In this document: in pieces, positions 10,351 to 23,839 of the stretch
How the letters are laid out: each line of letters opens with the position of its first letter
Position numbering within the stretch: the stretch's first letter is position 1
NCBI RefSeq assembly: GCF_009389715.1
Contig: NC_052399.1
Location: 23,321,146 to 23,385,145, forward strand
Origin: Phoenix dactylifera
Lineage: Eukaryota > Streptophyta > Magnoliopsida > Arecales > Arecaceae
DNA length: 64,000 bases
Direction: 5' to 3'
Position numbers and translations under genes: made by a program
The notes under the pieces: generated by a model
Database searches by the model: none
Told to the model about the DNA's origin: nothing
Seen by the model: only the letters and a program-made list of their open reading frames with translations

Positions 10351-11334
10351 AATATGCTAACTAATTGACTAATCTCCACACTTTGTCCACCTTCCTTAAT
10401 ATCTTTTGTACTGATGACAGCCTTTTTTATTTTTCTAGTTTTTTCTGAGATGGATTCCGGCTAGTGAAACTTGTACATCTGGGTATTTTCCATTGGTTTT
10501 GATTGGGATCCATTATCATTCTTATTCTTACTTCCCATTTTATCCCCCAAGCTCCTCTTCTTAGTTCTATTGACTAAACCTTTATCTTCCAAGTCTTCCC
10601 CCAAAATTCCAAATTTAGCCTGCGTCTTATATTCTTTTCTTATCAAATGTCACTACCTTGACAGACACTTGTTCTCCTGATGCAAATTCAGACTGTACAT
10701 CCCAATTGGTAGGTGTAGATGAAGGGTACAACTATAGTTATGCAAGTCCACCACAAGTGCTTGTTTCACCACAGTTGCCCACACTTGTTATACTTCCTCA
10801 ATCATGTTTCCATTGATCTCTTTATAATCCTTCGAGATGCTCTTTCCCTCTTTGAGGACCCCTCTCCACTTCTTCTTATCACTTGCCACAGTATGAAAAA
10901 ACTACTGTGTTGGATGACCTTTTGAATGAACCGTTAAGGTTTTCTACAAATAGCTATTATGTCTTAATTACTCAACTTTAGTTTTTGAAAATTCTTAGGA
11001 TCAAAACATATTAACTATTTCCTCTATTCGCATGAAAGCTGGTTCAAACTCGATGTTAAGTGCATTCAATTTACTCTCCCATACTTACTGACTGCAAAAG
11101 AGTGGAAAAGACAGATTCATGCACTTCGACTATGTTCTCATATAGCATATTGAACTCCTGTCCAAACGCAGGAACTATGAAGGCAGCTTCTTCTGAAAAC
11201 AAAGGAAGAAGGATTTATATGAAGGCAGCTGTTTTCCATTAGCCCTTAGGCGGATAAGAGAAACAAGGATGGTAAAGCTTTTTGAAGTGGTTTATTGTTC
11301 ATGAAGCTAGGTTCTTTAGAGGGACAAATCATGG

Positions 11335-12030
11335 TGAACCGGCCGGTCCATTTGGACCGGACTGGCTGGGTCACCTGAGCGACGGCGTTGAAGCCCAACC
11401 CAACTCTCCTGCTCCGTCGTCGCCATCCCTCCTCTTCCTCCTTCCGGTCCACTGCCACAGCGCCGGATACCCCCCATCCTCCACTCTTCGTTGGTGTGCA
11501 GGCCGCCCTGACCGCGCCGGATTAGCAGCCGAACGCTCGAGGTCAGAGCCGACCCTTCCTCTGTTTCTCCTCCTCTGCGACCGAAGTCTCTGCCCTCCGC
11601 CGCGTCGCCAGGAGCCACAGACGCCGGACCAGTGTCCCGGCCCGGGTAGCCACTCCTCTTCCTTTCTCTCTCTGGTCCTCATCCCTCCATCCTCCTCGTC
11701 GACCAAGACGCTGGCGTTCTTGCCGGACTAGCCGGTCGGTTGACAGCTAAGGCTGGGCCACCCCGGTCCCCTGTTCCACGGCCGGACCTCCTCTGTTCCC
11801 ACCTTCTGCCCCCCCCCCCCCCCCCCCCCCCCGCGCCTTCATTTCCCCCATCGACCCCGTCCTCTCTCTCTCTCTCTCTCTCTCTCGGTGGGTTGACCCC
11901 AGCCACGGGCCACGTTCCCCATCCCACTCCCTCTCTCGGTCCATCCCAAGCCCTAGCTACTAATCGAGATGTACCTACAGACTGAGTCGGCACGTCATGC
12001 TAGTCTCCGCTTCCAGTTGAGGTAAGGATC
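11335..12030. other. GC-rich island with microsatellites, no supported gene
   Basis: A sharp GC-rich block in an AT-rich neighbourhood. It includes a C-run (11809-11832), CT repeats (about 11862-11886) and, just beyond, alternating CG (about 12070-12087). Long frames on both strands lack any recognisable family and overlap the homopolymers. A good donor-like site (GTTGAG/GTAAGG) near 12019-12025 could mark a non-coding first exon on plus, but no downstream exon was found. Confidence 0.35.
11809..11886. repeat. Poly-C run followed by CT microsatellite
   Basis: About 24 consecutive C residues at 11809-11832, then a (CT)n tract at about 11862-11886. Confidence 0.95.
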
Positions 12031-12069
12031 CCCATATGCTACCCCCTGCATGATTATGGATATTACACA

Positions 12070-12087
12070 CGCGCGCGCGCGCGCGCG
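12070..12087. repeat. Alternating CG microsatellite
   Basis: ACACACGCGCGCG... running into TATGTATGTATAT. Alternating purine-pyrimidine DNA of this kind can adopt Z-form. Confidence 0.9.
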
Positions 12088-12309
12088 TATGTATGTATAT
12101 ATTATCTCCTGATGATTAAGATAAATATTTTATAAGAATCTTCTTCATAATTATGGATATTATATGTGCATATGATCGTGTGTCGATGAGTATGGATAGC
12201 ATGGATTATGATATTAAATTATGCTTAATTACAATAAGCATATCATAAAAAAAATAATCCATAAAGAAAGTGGGACAATTGAAAGACTTAAAAATAGGAC
12301 TTTTGGATA

Positions 12310-12590
12310 GATGATATTGTGGATGGCATAGCCAAAGACATTGTACCATAATTTTCTAGTCATGGATTAGAGTGGGATACTATAGATGGCATCACCACGG
12401 CAGGAACATGGTATCATAATTTGCTTAGTCTTGAGTTAAAGTGTGACACTAACGGTGACTTTGCCACATACTCTAGTTTGCCATACATTGGCTGGAGTAT
12501 GACACTATAGATGGCTTCGCCATGAGCCAGAGTATCTGAGTATGGTACTATCATTTGCCCATTACGAGTTGGAGCATGACCATGGTTAGT
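12310..12590. repeat. Degenerate tandem repeat, 50-70 bp units
   Basis: Variants of 'gacactatagatggcttcgcca...catggtaccataatttgc' recur about four times (near 12312, 12376, 12446 and 12498). It resembles decayed LTR or internal sequence of a retroelement; no frame is present. Confidence 0.6.
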
Positions 12591-12599
12591 TCAAATGCC

Positions 12600-15500
12600 G
12601 AAAAATCAATATTGTTGGATCCGTCCCATGTTAATCAAGTAATGATAAATATTTCTAACTAAAATTACTATTAAATAGAACTACTGACTTGGTGATATAT
12701 ATAAGAATAGCTATTTGGTCTATACTGGTAATACATGTTAGCATTGTTATATGAAATATATATACTATATCTGTTCGCTAAATATTTAATAACCAAATTA
12801 TTGGTATATGAATTATAAAATAGCAATATTCTTAGTAGTTATATATCTGTTGAAAACTATTATCTTGTTTATGCTAGTGTTTGTATTATATTATCATTTT
12901 TTCTCTCTTTTCAAAGCCATAGGATGCCTAGCTTCATGAGATCGATCTGAAAATTTGGTAGGAAAGTTAGTTGGACCATATACCTGATACCAGATGTATC
13001 TAAACTTGTATTTCTGGCACTTATTATTTATGAAATACTTTGCTATTATTAAGTAATTGGTTCAGATCTATAGGTCTTGCATGCTCTCTAAGGTTATGTC
13101 CTAGGGAATATATGGCCATGTCATGTGCCACACCTGAGTGGCATGTTTTGGCATGCGGCACAAATATCAAGGCATAAGGAATGCATCTCATTGAATTCTC
13201 GCAAAGATTTAGAATTGTAAAAAAATAAAAGAAAAAAGAAATTGTGAAACTGTGCAACGTTGTTATGTCTGGACTATGATATACGGTACATATCACACAT
13301 TCTACATGCCAAATATGGATAAATCTTAATGATCAGTGCATAAGAGCTTATCTTACCATTGAGTTCAAAGATCATTTCTTTCGTCCTAGTTGGTTGTGAA
13401 ATTTTTTAAAGATCAACTTGTATGCCTTTCCTACAAGGTGTACTTAAAGGTTTGAAATGCGCACTTCACATAAAATCTCTTTGCATGATAGGCTTTAGCT
13501 TTTGTGCTACAAAGTTTAGAAGCATCAATATGGCATCTATCAAGCAATCAGGTGTGTAATCCCCTGGTCACAGTTTTGTCAGTCCGTACAATGCTTTTTT
13601 CAAATCACAACTCTTACGGGGTAGCATCAGACTAAATATTTTTCAGAAACCTTCGTTCTTTGACTGAATAACAGCTGATGCTGCCTTGGGTTGACTTAGT
13701 TCAACATCCAGGCAGTGCAGTTTTGTCATCTTAATTCAGGACTATAATTATGCGATCATGCTTTGCTGGTTCGTTTGCATTTTGAAGTTTCCCCGTCTCA
13801 AAGTGCTGCTGGGCTTGTCTGTGCATAATGAAAGTCAGGTAGTGGTGTCTGAATCTCAAGACAAATGAATGGTTATCCAATTAGCAAACCACCTAATCCA
13901 ACAGCCTATGGGATATAGAATATGTTCTCATTTTCTCACTCTTGGGGCTTTGATGAGCCAAGGGAGCAGGCTGTAGTACTAGCATTCATTTGTTAGTCCC
14001 TTGCAGTCAGCACAAGGGAAGAACTAACAATGAATCTGCCTGAAATATGAGGCCTGCCTTTTGCCTTTTCTTTCTACATTTGCCACCTCTCTAGATCTGT
14101 AGTCCTTCTTCACAGTGCAAAGCAAATGTAAAATATTGTGTTGATTTGCCATATGGCCTTCAAAATTGTAGGGCTTTTTTCCTCCTTTCGAACTATACAT
14201 AAGCGCAACATAAATGTGATTTTTTTTTTTTGTTTTTCCATGTACAATACTGGAAAGTGCATGCTGTTTATGTGAGGTTTGGCAGAGAAATATGCCTGTA
14301 GCAGAGCATGTGTCTTGCTGAACTAATGAAGCTTTAATGATTAAATAGCTAACAAGATAGGCTCACAAATTCTAGGCACAAACATAAGGTTCTCTTTCAT
14401 GGACAATTTCAGCCTAAAGAGGAAAGTTCAGCCCAAGAGTGCTCTCATTCACCAATGGTTGTTAAGACACCGAGCTTCTTCACTCAAAAGATAGTCAGGA
14501 TTTGGGTGATGGGTTGAACTGATTACATGGACCAATGCTTTTTCCCTCTCTAAACAACATTAAAGAGCAGATCATGACTAAACTTCAGGATGACAGGTCC
14601 ACCCCTATCGAGTCGATCTGAAGTATGAAATCGGACTGGTCTGTGGCAATAAATTTGATTAGAATGGCCTCTTTTGATCACAGCGAACATTTGAATCGAT
14701 TCGATGACCTATTCAATTGGGTTCACCTTAAAAGGTTCCTATCTTGTTGGCAGTGAATGTGAAAGGCAGGCTACAATAGATGTTAAGACAGATCTGTCTT
14801 TCTATAATAACTGTTCAATTTCCAGTGGAGAATGTAAGAGAGATGTAACATGTCAAGGAAAGATAACATCAAATTCAGCAATTACTGCAGTTAGAATCTA
14901 AAAACCATGATGCTAATATTTTACACCCACTATCTTATTGACTTTTACTGTTAACTATTGTTTGAGTTTGGACTCGGTGACATGATTTCTCGATTAGATC
15001 AATTTCTTGGCTCTCTCTCTGTCTTCTGCCTGATAATCTAATATGATCTATCTACTCCTATCCAATCTTCCTATCTGTTTCTTTGGTATGTAATTTCTTC
15101 TGCTCCTCTTTCTTTTTACTTTCTTGGATATTACTTGCTCTCTTCACATTTCCACTTGGTTGTCCACAAAAATTTACATCCAGATCAAAAAAAGTAGAAG
15201 GAAAATCCAACGTTTCCGTACAACCAGCTTGTGTGACATTGAAGTCTAAATAATTGAAATAGTGCATGTGATGTCCCCTATGGTGTGTGTTTGATATGAG
15301 GACAACCTTTGTTGGATTCCGTCCTCATCGCAATTGAATGACAAAAAAATAAAAGATCATGAGGGCGACCTGAAAGTCCTGCAACTTGATGAGGCTTTGG
15401 AACTCTAGCTTAGACTCATGTGGATCTCTCTGTCCAAAACCAATTAACGATGGCAATGTGTTGCCTTTCTTAACCGCAACTGTTTGATGATGAATAGAAG

Positions 15501-16230
15501 CATTGACTTTAATCCTTTTTTAAGCAAGCTTAGAAACTATGCAAAGATTGGTGGTTCATAAATACAGGAGAAATGTCCTTGTCGTGAAGCAATGTAACAG
15601 ATAGTCCAAAACCAAATAAATTAACATGCAAGTTTTAAAAATTAATTGAAGTTCACATGATGCGATATCCAATTGCTTTGTTGGATATATCTAAATGAAA
15701 TGATGGAGGAAAACATAAAATTTTCAGCAGAATTCATGGCATTTGCTTTCTTTGAAGTAACACCATGTGGACCCGGAAGGTACATTAGATGAAGCCAAAG
15801 TAATAAAAAAGAATAATAACTATAATAGTAATCAGTGGTTTGTCGCTTTATCTTTCTACTTAAAAACCATTATCTCGCTGTCGGATCATGTTTATCATGT
15901 TCTTCCTATATGACAGGATAAATTATCATATGTTATCTGAATTGGTTCTCCACCAATTGTCATGATAATGATGTTTTGTGAGAGATTAAAAAGATATACC
16001 GACTTAGCCCTCATGCAAGCATGCGAGTGCGTGCTGACACGCCTTCGAGTTATCGTGCATTTGCCCTGACGCATTATTTCTCCATCATGATCATCATCTT
16101 AAGGAATTGTTCTTCCAATATCTCGCTAAAATGAAAATTGATGCCCTCAGGCCTAAACTTCCTTCCAACCATAGGCTACAAAGATTCAGATACTTAAGCC
16201 AGTTTAGTCATTATTGTATGCATGTACTGA
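12600..16230. other. Intergenic DNA with no gene recognised
   Basis: AT-rich sequence with stops in all frames. Only short frames occur (for example 14704-14901), without recognisable motifs, codon bias or splice partners. Confidence 0.5.
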
Positions 16231-16233
16231 AAG

Positions 16234-16380
16234 TTTTTTTTATAAAGCGGGAGGCAAAGCCACCCGACCTTAATTTATTAGAAAAGTAGAATTTGCAGAA
16301 ACTATTTATAAAAGATTTATAAGAAAAAGAAAATATAAAAGAGTAATAATTTTTTTTTTACAAAAGATAGTGGTCTGTAA
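16234..16380 (-). mobile_element. Truncated LINE-like 3' end, minus orientation
   Basis: A T-tract is followed by GGGAGGCAAAGCCACCCG and a decayed tail ending in GGTCTGTAAG. The same sequence recurs at 21896-22048. The left T-tract would be the poly-A tail of a minus-strand insertion. Confidence 0.55.
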
Positions 16381-18461
16381 GTACTGAAAGTTACCACCAA
16401 AAGATCGCACTTTTTCCTCCTAATATGATCTTGGATTGTGCAGGGTTGGCACCTTGGGAAATTGCAGACCTTTTCCCACCTTATGTCTGCTTCGAATCTG
16501 GCTGCTGCTCCTATTTGTCCGTCAGAGTTGGAGAAATCCTGGTGATGGCCTATGTGGGAGCTGGCTAAATAGTATTAAATTTCTCTCTGGAAAAAGAGTG
16601 GGAATGCAACATGTTTATATGAAAACATGAAAATGTCCATCTATTGGACCTCCACAGGAATCAGCATAGTGGAATTGCACTGTTCTGATGGGAATCAGTT
16701 TACAGCTTTCTCTGAAGAACCTGTTGCTATGGAGAAACCTTTATTTGGGACCATTGCTCCAAAGAACTGGTCAATAATCTGTTTATTATTATTATTATTT
16801 TTATGCAATGATTGAGTTCAAGGCTCCAAAGTTTGTCTACAGTGGAGGAATATATATATGTAAACTTTTAACAACAATTGCGCTCTCTTTCCTCACTACT
16901 GATAAAGAAAAGGTTCGGGAAATAGTTCTCTGCTACAATAAGCGGTTGGTGGCCTGGCCATCTCAACTTCGGTGCAAGCATATATATATATATCGGTCAC
17001 TGTCGAGGGTGGATCAGCATTATGTATATCTAAATTGTTTCATTAGGTTGGAAAGTGAAAGGACCATTAAGGCTTATGAAGGCTTAGGAGTTAGTTGCTC
17101 CCTGGAAAAGTAATAGACCCAAAAGGAAATCCCAACTCATGCCAATATACTAATGAAGCACTCAAGATAAATATATATAACCAAGTCCAGCGAAAAATCT
17201 TCTTCAGGAGCATTCTCCTTTTTAAATCTTATAAAGATTCCCATCCATGATAAGGCCAAATGGGTACCAAAACAAGTCTGGTTTGTTTCTAGTACAAGGA
17301 GATACCAATTGTTGAATTATGCTCAACTTGGCTTTAGCATATGCCAAACCAATAAATTAAAGGTGGTTCAGTGGGCTGTCTCATGAGTTACAGCCCCAAA
17401 GAGATTAGGAAAGAAAAATCTTACATATGTTGTAATTGCCCATCAGCTCATAATCTTCCAGGCTATTTGGGAGGATAAGTTATCATCTCTTCTCTCACTC
17501 CCATGATTTGGCCAATGAGTTTGGCCTTCATAGAACAAAATGAAACATGGTCAGAGAAACTAGTTTGCCCACAGGTTTGTCAAGCAATATTGCTTGGACA
17601 TACCTTTTGGTGTGTGCGAATGTGTCTTAAACTTTTCTGACGCTTTAAGAAGCCCCTTTAGATATTGATATACATACTGATATAGTCCAAGTTTGAAATT
17701 GAATTGCCTCTTAGCCCTTTCATGAAGGAAAAAAAAGGGTAAAAAACCGAATGCCTGAATTTTTCTCTGGCGAGCATGTTTGCAGCATTTTGAGTCACAC
17801 CCCAAAATACTATAGATGCACTCAACAAAATCCTTTAAATAGTGACTCACCAACGTCCAAGTTTGAAATAATTTATCACCTTTGTTGCATCAGCTGAGTA
17901 TTTCAAGCTACCCTCCTTCATCTCATTGGTGGATCTTCTCTTCTCCCAACTGCCTCTCTCTCTCTCTCCCCCCTCTCCCTGTTTCCATGTGCATGTATGT
18001 AGACACATCTGAATTGAAGAGTCCTAAGGCACTAAACTTGGCTTTTGCGACATATAGAGACAATAATCTCAGTATCATGCTTACATGACAAAAGCGTAAT
18101 GACTTCATCTTGAGTATTAATAAACTGTTCATATTAGATTTTTTTTTTTTGTTTTGAGAAAGAGAAGAGTATTATCTTGAGTAGCAATACAGAACCGAAC
18201 TTATAGATTCTTAAGTTCCTTATGCAATGCGTGCAAGGCATACATGCCATATACCTGTTTGAGTATCTAGACAAACAAGTACTAGTGGGTCTCCGTTAGT
18301 GACACAATAATCCATGATATGAACGTAACCACAAATAGGGAATTCTCCAACCAATCCCTCATTCTCACCTACTCTTAATAACCCCCCATCCAAGGGGGTG
18401 GTATCAAGTCTGTGCGTCTCCAAGTGAGCGTTGGTCTTTGAAGTTGGGATTCCAGGGGTTG

Positions 18462-20003
18462 ATGATGGCAAGGAAATGCTCTTATTGCGGGAAGAATGGG
18501 CACAACTCAAGGACTTGCAGCAGTCCAAGAAGTCTAGGGGGTGCTGCTGGACTGAGGCTCTTCGGCGTGCAGCTTCACGTAGCTTCCCCCATAAAGAAGA
18601 GCTTTAGCATGGAATGCTTATCTTCTTCTTCTTATCCTGCCTCTTCTTCCTCTTCCCCTTCGTCATCATCTTCTTCTCTCGCTTCTATGGAGGAAAACGC
18701 TGACAAAATTTCTAATGGCTATTTATCTGAAGGCCTCATGGGCAGGGCACAAGAGAGGAAGAAGGGTGAGTTATTAGAACACCATCCTTAACTCCTCGAA
18801 TTGTCACGGTGTAAGCATTGGAAATGTGCCGAAATTCTTAGCATAACCTATGAACCTGCATGCACAAATTGATTGCACGTTGATCTTCTTTAAGTTTCTT
18901 ATGCTCAATATATTGTTTTGATTCCTGATCGATCAGCTGAACCTAATATATATACGCTGCATCAATGATTTGCTTTGCTTATCTAATTCGTTCCTTTGCC
19001 CTTTCATTTGATATTCTGATCGCCTACGTTACGTTTTGTAGCTGGCCATTTATCCAAAGATCATCTACGTTTCCTTTTATCCATACATTGAATTTGGGGT
19101 TTGTTTCACTGCAAACCGAGTGGTAGATGATTTTTTTTTTCCCCTTAAGATAATCTATTCGAGGAAATGCTCTTGTTTCCTTCGCTTCTTTCTTAATTTG
19201 TTACTAGTTGCCGTGTCTTTTGTTTCTTGGTTTCCTGATCTTTTCCCAGCTAGGCTTATCTTAGCTAAGTTTCAGCTACTGCTGCTCTTTTAATTTCCGG
19301 CAGAACTTAAAAAGTTATCGTCCGAGCTTTTGGATACTTAAAAAGGTTTGAATGGTCCTCAGGAGTTCCATGGACTGAGGAAGAGCACAGGACATTTCTA
19401 GCGGGGCTTGAGAAGCTTGGAAAGGGAGACTGGCGAGGAATCTCACGGCACTTCGTGACCACAAGGACTCCAACCCAAGTTGCGAGCCATGCGCAGAAGT
19501 ATTTTCTCAGACACAACACCCTTCGCAAGAAGAAGCGTCGATCTAGCCTCTTTGATGTGGTACACATTAAATATTCTCAATTGCTGCCTCCTTATGGAAG
19601 CCAGTCCAGCGTTAACTGTTCTCATAAATCTATGTTTCAGGTTGGGAGTCGAGAAAGGACAGTTCCATATGATGACTCCTCCAGGTTAAGAGATCAGTCC
19701 TCATCTGAGCTAGAAATTCCTACTCCGACAGCATGCCATAAAGCTGGTGCCAGGACCACAATCAGACTTGATGCATCAGAACAAGAAACCCAAATGCCTT
19801 CGAGTCTTAATCTGATGTCCACCTGCGCGGTCTCAGTGAGCACATCTCCAAGTATCATGTCACGATCATCTTCCTCGATGGCAGAGGCTCATATTCAACT
19901 CCAAGAGCCTGATTTGGAGCTTACCATTGCCCCTATGAGGCAGCCGAATCGAAGTGAAGCATCCCCAAGCTCTCTTTTCATGGGGACCATCAGAGCTACC
20001 TGA
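18462..20003 (+). CDS. SHAQKYF-type single-MYB transcription factor with CCHC knuckle (MYBS3/KUA1 class)
   Basis: Exons 18462-18765, 19363-19559 and 19641-20003 give about 287 residues. A CX2CX4HX4C knuckle lies at residues 6-19 ([14 protein letters not shown]), followed by RLFGV (32-36), a known repression motif, a poly-Ser stretch, and the MYB repeat [20 protein letters not shown] (from 103) ending in SHAQKYF (143-149). LELTI near the C-terminus resembles an EAR-type motif. Rice MYBS3 and Arabidopsis KUA1 are nuclear repressors binding TATCCA-type elements (sugar response, cell expansion); that function is inferred. Two adjacent ATGs occur (18462, 18465); either fits. The second intron (19560-19640) is 81 bp, in frame and stop-free, so it may be retained and add 27 residues. 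The first intron is 597 bp. Confidence 0.9.
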
Positions 20004-22920
20004 GTGGCTGGGGGGCAAGATATACGGAAGAGATTCACCAGGCGAAGCGTATTAAAGTTATCGAGGATCGTACTGAGGAGCAAGGTTGAAAGAAAACGCC
20101 ATTTCAGCCATATGTTATTGGGTGTCGTGTCACATATGAATATATATGGTCATATGTTACGAATATAGAGATGGAATAAAGAGATTTTTGCGCCGCTTTT
20201 GCAAGATCACTGTTGCTTGTGGAGCTCGTTGAATATATTAGAAGCGATGCAGGTAGGATGCCGTCGTTATCAGTAATTTGGAGCCGTTGGAGGTGAAAGA
20301 TGAGCTCACAATATTCGGAGCATTTCACATGAGAAGGACAAGCAATTGTTTGATGCATGACTTTCACTTAACCTCGTCCCCACCACTTTCAACTTGGGAT
20401 AAGGCAGACAAAAGTGTAATCCAACTTAAATTTCATGAAAGCATTGGCTGCCAAGATTCCTATCAAGAACATCTTCAACAAATTCCATTTTGAGATTGCA
20501 TCTTCTTTTCTAATTTTGTGGCTTGAATGTATGCATAAACTTTCTCCTTTTGAGCATCCATCTAGGAAAAATAGTGAATGATTAAGTGCCTCATCCTGCT
20601 ATGTCAACATTCTCTAGTAGGCTTCAAACGAGTCGAACTTGCTTAAGCTTCTTAACACATCATGCTTCAACTCGACGAAATCCATTGTAATTTTAAGCTT
20701 GTGGTTCTTTACTTTTATCTTATCAAGCATACATTTGGATCAAACATGGATCAGGGTTTTGAAAATGAAAGCACTCCTTCTTTTCATGTTTGGAAGTGCC
20801 AAAGAAAAAAAAGAATCCCCAACCTTGTTCGGTATCATTCACCCACGTATACTCATCGATCCAGACCGAGCATCGCAATCAAATTAGGAGACATGCTCGA
20901 AAGCGATCAGAAGGGCCACCTTATAATTTCGTGCAGCCACAAGCGCCGGGGGGATGATAAGGTCCATGCCACGTATAGGGTCGTGCTTCGACGATGGAAA
21001 GTTTGTAAAATGGGACAGGTACGTTTGCAGGATCGGGACCTGTCAACCGTTGTCCTTTATAATGACAGGTGCCCGTCAAGATGAGGTGTCCCTGAACGCA
21101 TCTTGCTGCAATGGTCGATGCCACCAGCCTAGTGGCTTCCAAATCCAAAATTATATGGTGAAATCTGCGTATGGATACTGCCCATGTCATTTTCTAGAAA
21201 GGCAGATATCTTCTCTGGGGTTCCCACTCCCTCTTCCTTTCCTTTCTTTTATTTCCGGGTACATTGTCCTGGGCTCCGGTTAGCGTTAGATATTGTGTAA
21301 TGTCTCATGTCATAATCTTATATTGACTAATAAAAAAAAAGTACTATATAGATTTATTAGTTTCAACCAATCTTTCTCGTAGCAGTTTGAGCTTCTAGAC
21401 TGTGAGATTGGGACAAATGGTATTAAACTTAGATCCGTTGTATATCAAAATCTTTATTAGTTATATAGGCCTTTCATTAGAGAATACTAGGCTGAAGAAC
21501 TCAGAAGAAGAATCAGGTAGGGCCGAATATAACTTGGGCGATAGGTAGGCCATCTTCTTTTGAGTAAGAGCCAACCATGATGAGGGCATTATAAGGTTGA
21601 TTGAGAAAGATTGTCATAATTTTGCATTGTCTAATAAAAGAAATGTTATTTAGGTTTATTTGTTTGGACCAATCCTCCTCCTAATAAGTAATATACTTTT
21701 ATAGTTTACATTAATGTGCATATGCACAGCCATCATAATATATTTATCCATCGTACAACTGGTTCAGTAGGTAAATTGGGTTTACCAATGACCTCAGTCC
21801 TATGCTCACCCTGATTTCAGCCGGACTCCCTCTCATACTAGTTTTTATTAAAAAAATCAATATTATTTCTTAAATATAGATAAAGTTCGTATGCCTTTTT
21901 TTTTTTTTTTTTGATGAAGAGGGAGGCAAAGCCACCCGGCTTTATCAGAAAAAGGAGAGTTTACAGAAACTAGTTATAAAGGATTTGCAAGATAGAAAAA
22001 TATAAAAGAGTGATAAAAATTTTTTACAAAGGATGATGATCTGTAAGTAGACCCGTTAAACTATTCAACAAATTGAACAATCTCATAAGTAATTTGAAGG
22101 ATCTCTGTATCTTCAATGTGCAAGTAAAGAAATGCTCAATTTATCTTATATATTGACTGAATAACAGTGCATACACAAGACCAAAATTCATATCCTTTCT
22201 CACATATTGATTATTGTGACACATCAATGCAAAGAAATACTCAATTCATCTTACTTATTCGTGAAATTGTAAGCAAATTTAGGAAAATACCACAGTTGTT
22301 GAAGACATAGACAAGAATGCACCTACAAACACCCCCTCAGAAGTTTTGCCCCCACATAACTGCAATAGAGGAAGGCATGCTAAAATTGTCAATGGTACCA
22401 CATTTTGGGTAAGGGTTATGCATCAAGGATGGCAAAATATATGTGCAGTGCCTGTAGCATGTATATCAGGACAAATATGTTAACAAGTCAGAATGCTGCA
22501 TACTTCAAAGTTCAAACATTCAAACAGACACGTTAAATTTAACTTACAAACCTTATAATACTAATCTTCATACCCTGGGCATAAGATGTCAACAATTCTA
22601 AGCAATCAAAGTGGAAAACTTCCCATTTCTATTGACAGTAATCACTTTAAGTTTATGAGTAAATGGATTCATTATTTGCAATGGAACGAGAAAACTGTAC
22701 TCAATCAGATATGGTTACAACAATTCGCTATGGACTCCTTCAAACACAATCTGGGGAATGTAATAACCTAATAAGCTAGTACCAGATGACCAAGACTCAA
22801 AGTTGAAGGGTCATTAGAAGATAAATATGGCATATCCATCTGTAGTGCACTATGTAGCAAGGTGCAAGGCTCCACAGGTGAGGCATATGAATGAAGCACT
22901 AGATACAGCTCAAAAGCCAA
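20004..22920. other. 3' flank of the MYB gene and intergenic DNA
   Basis: No further gene is supported. Short frames at 20662-21283 lack family motifs. I looked here specifically for the missing KEA 3' exons on minus and saw none. Confidence 0.5.
21896..22048 (-). mobile_element. Truncated LINE-like 3' end, minus orientation (second copy)
   Basis: A T-tract of about 22 is followed by GAGGGAGGCAAAGCCACCCG, then ACAGAAACTAGTTATAAAGG and GATCTGTAAG. It matches the copy at 16234-16380. Confidence 0.6.
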
Positions 22921-23066
22921 CAAGGGCAGCCTAATGCATGAAGCTCTTGCATTGCAGGGTCTAGAGAGGGTCAGATGGATGCAGCCTTATCCCTACATAT
23001 CGAGAGGCTGTTTTTCTATCTCGAATCCGTAATCTCCGGGTCACAATGTAAAGGCTCACCTCTGGT
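22921..23066 (-). mobile_element. Au-like tRNA-derived SINE, minus orientation, degraded
   Basis: The reverse complement reads a B-box-like GGATTCGAG, then AACAGCCTCTCGATATG, AAGGCTGCATCCATCTGACC and CTCTAGACCCTGCAATG. This is the conserved body of Au-type SINEs as I remember it. A related plus copy is at 60283-60422. Confidence 0.65.
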
Positions 23067-23256
23067 AAAGAAGTCAAATCTTTGCAAGATAAGGTGCAAA
23101 TATGCACGCTAAAGTTCTGACTCCATTATAAACCATGGACTAACAAAATAGTGGACCAAGATAAAGTTCTTGAGATTGCAACATGGGCCCCCTATTCTTC
23201 TGTGCATGTGTGTGTGTGTGGTTTTTTTTTCTTTTTCTTTTTTTTGTTTTTTGTAA

Positions 23257-23290
23257 GGAGGGGGGAGGAGGGGGGGGGGGGGGGGGGGGG
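23257..23290. repeat. G-rich run
   Basis: A purine tract of nearly pure G with single A interruptions, preceded by a T-rich tract. Confidence 0.9.
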
Positions 23291-23839
23291 ATCATTCAAA
23301 AATCAAGGAAATACTGAGTGAAAACACCCCAGATTTTTAGGTTTCTTAATCTGTCAAACACTTGGTAGATATTTTGACACTCTTTGACACCTTAACCATC
23401 AAATCAAGACCTCAGCACCATAACATGTTTATTCTTAACCCTACATAAAGCTGTCAATAATATTTAGAGAAGGAGTGTCGATCTTATATATTTACAGAGC
23501 GACCATCCAATTAACAAGTATGCAAACATCCATACATATTGACCTGAACATCTGTAACATACATATGTACCCGTGTCTGATTTCTTTAAAGTTTGTGTGC
23601 CATATTCTTCTGGACATCCGGGTACTTAACATACAGATAATGCTCAAAAATAGATAAAGGTAGCTATAAACAGAAATAAGAGTTTATTAAAGTTCAATGC
23701 ATATAAAGTCGAAGGGTTTAGGTTTTTAAGGGGTAATCATTGTCATTGCAAAGTGGTATAGTCACAAATTGGCAAAATCAAAGCCAGGATGCCACAATTA
23801 GCATCAATTCAAGGTAGCAAAGAAATGAAAAAGGCAGTG

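Noticed and set aside
11282-11993. Four long frames on both strands in the GC island
   Set aside because: They are mutually overlapping, include homopolymer runs, and show no recognisable domain.
18438-18461. MYB start at 18438
   Set aside because: That codon is TTG; the conserved MARKCSYCG begins at the ATGs 18462/18465.
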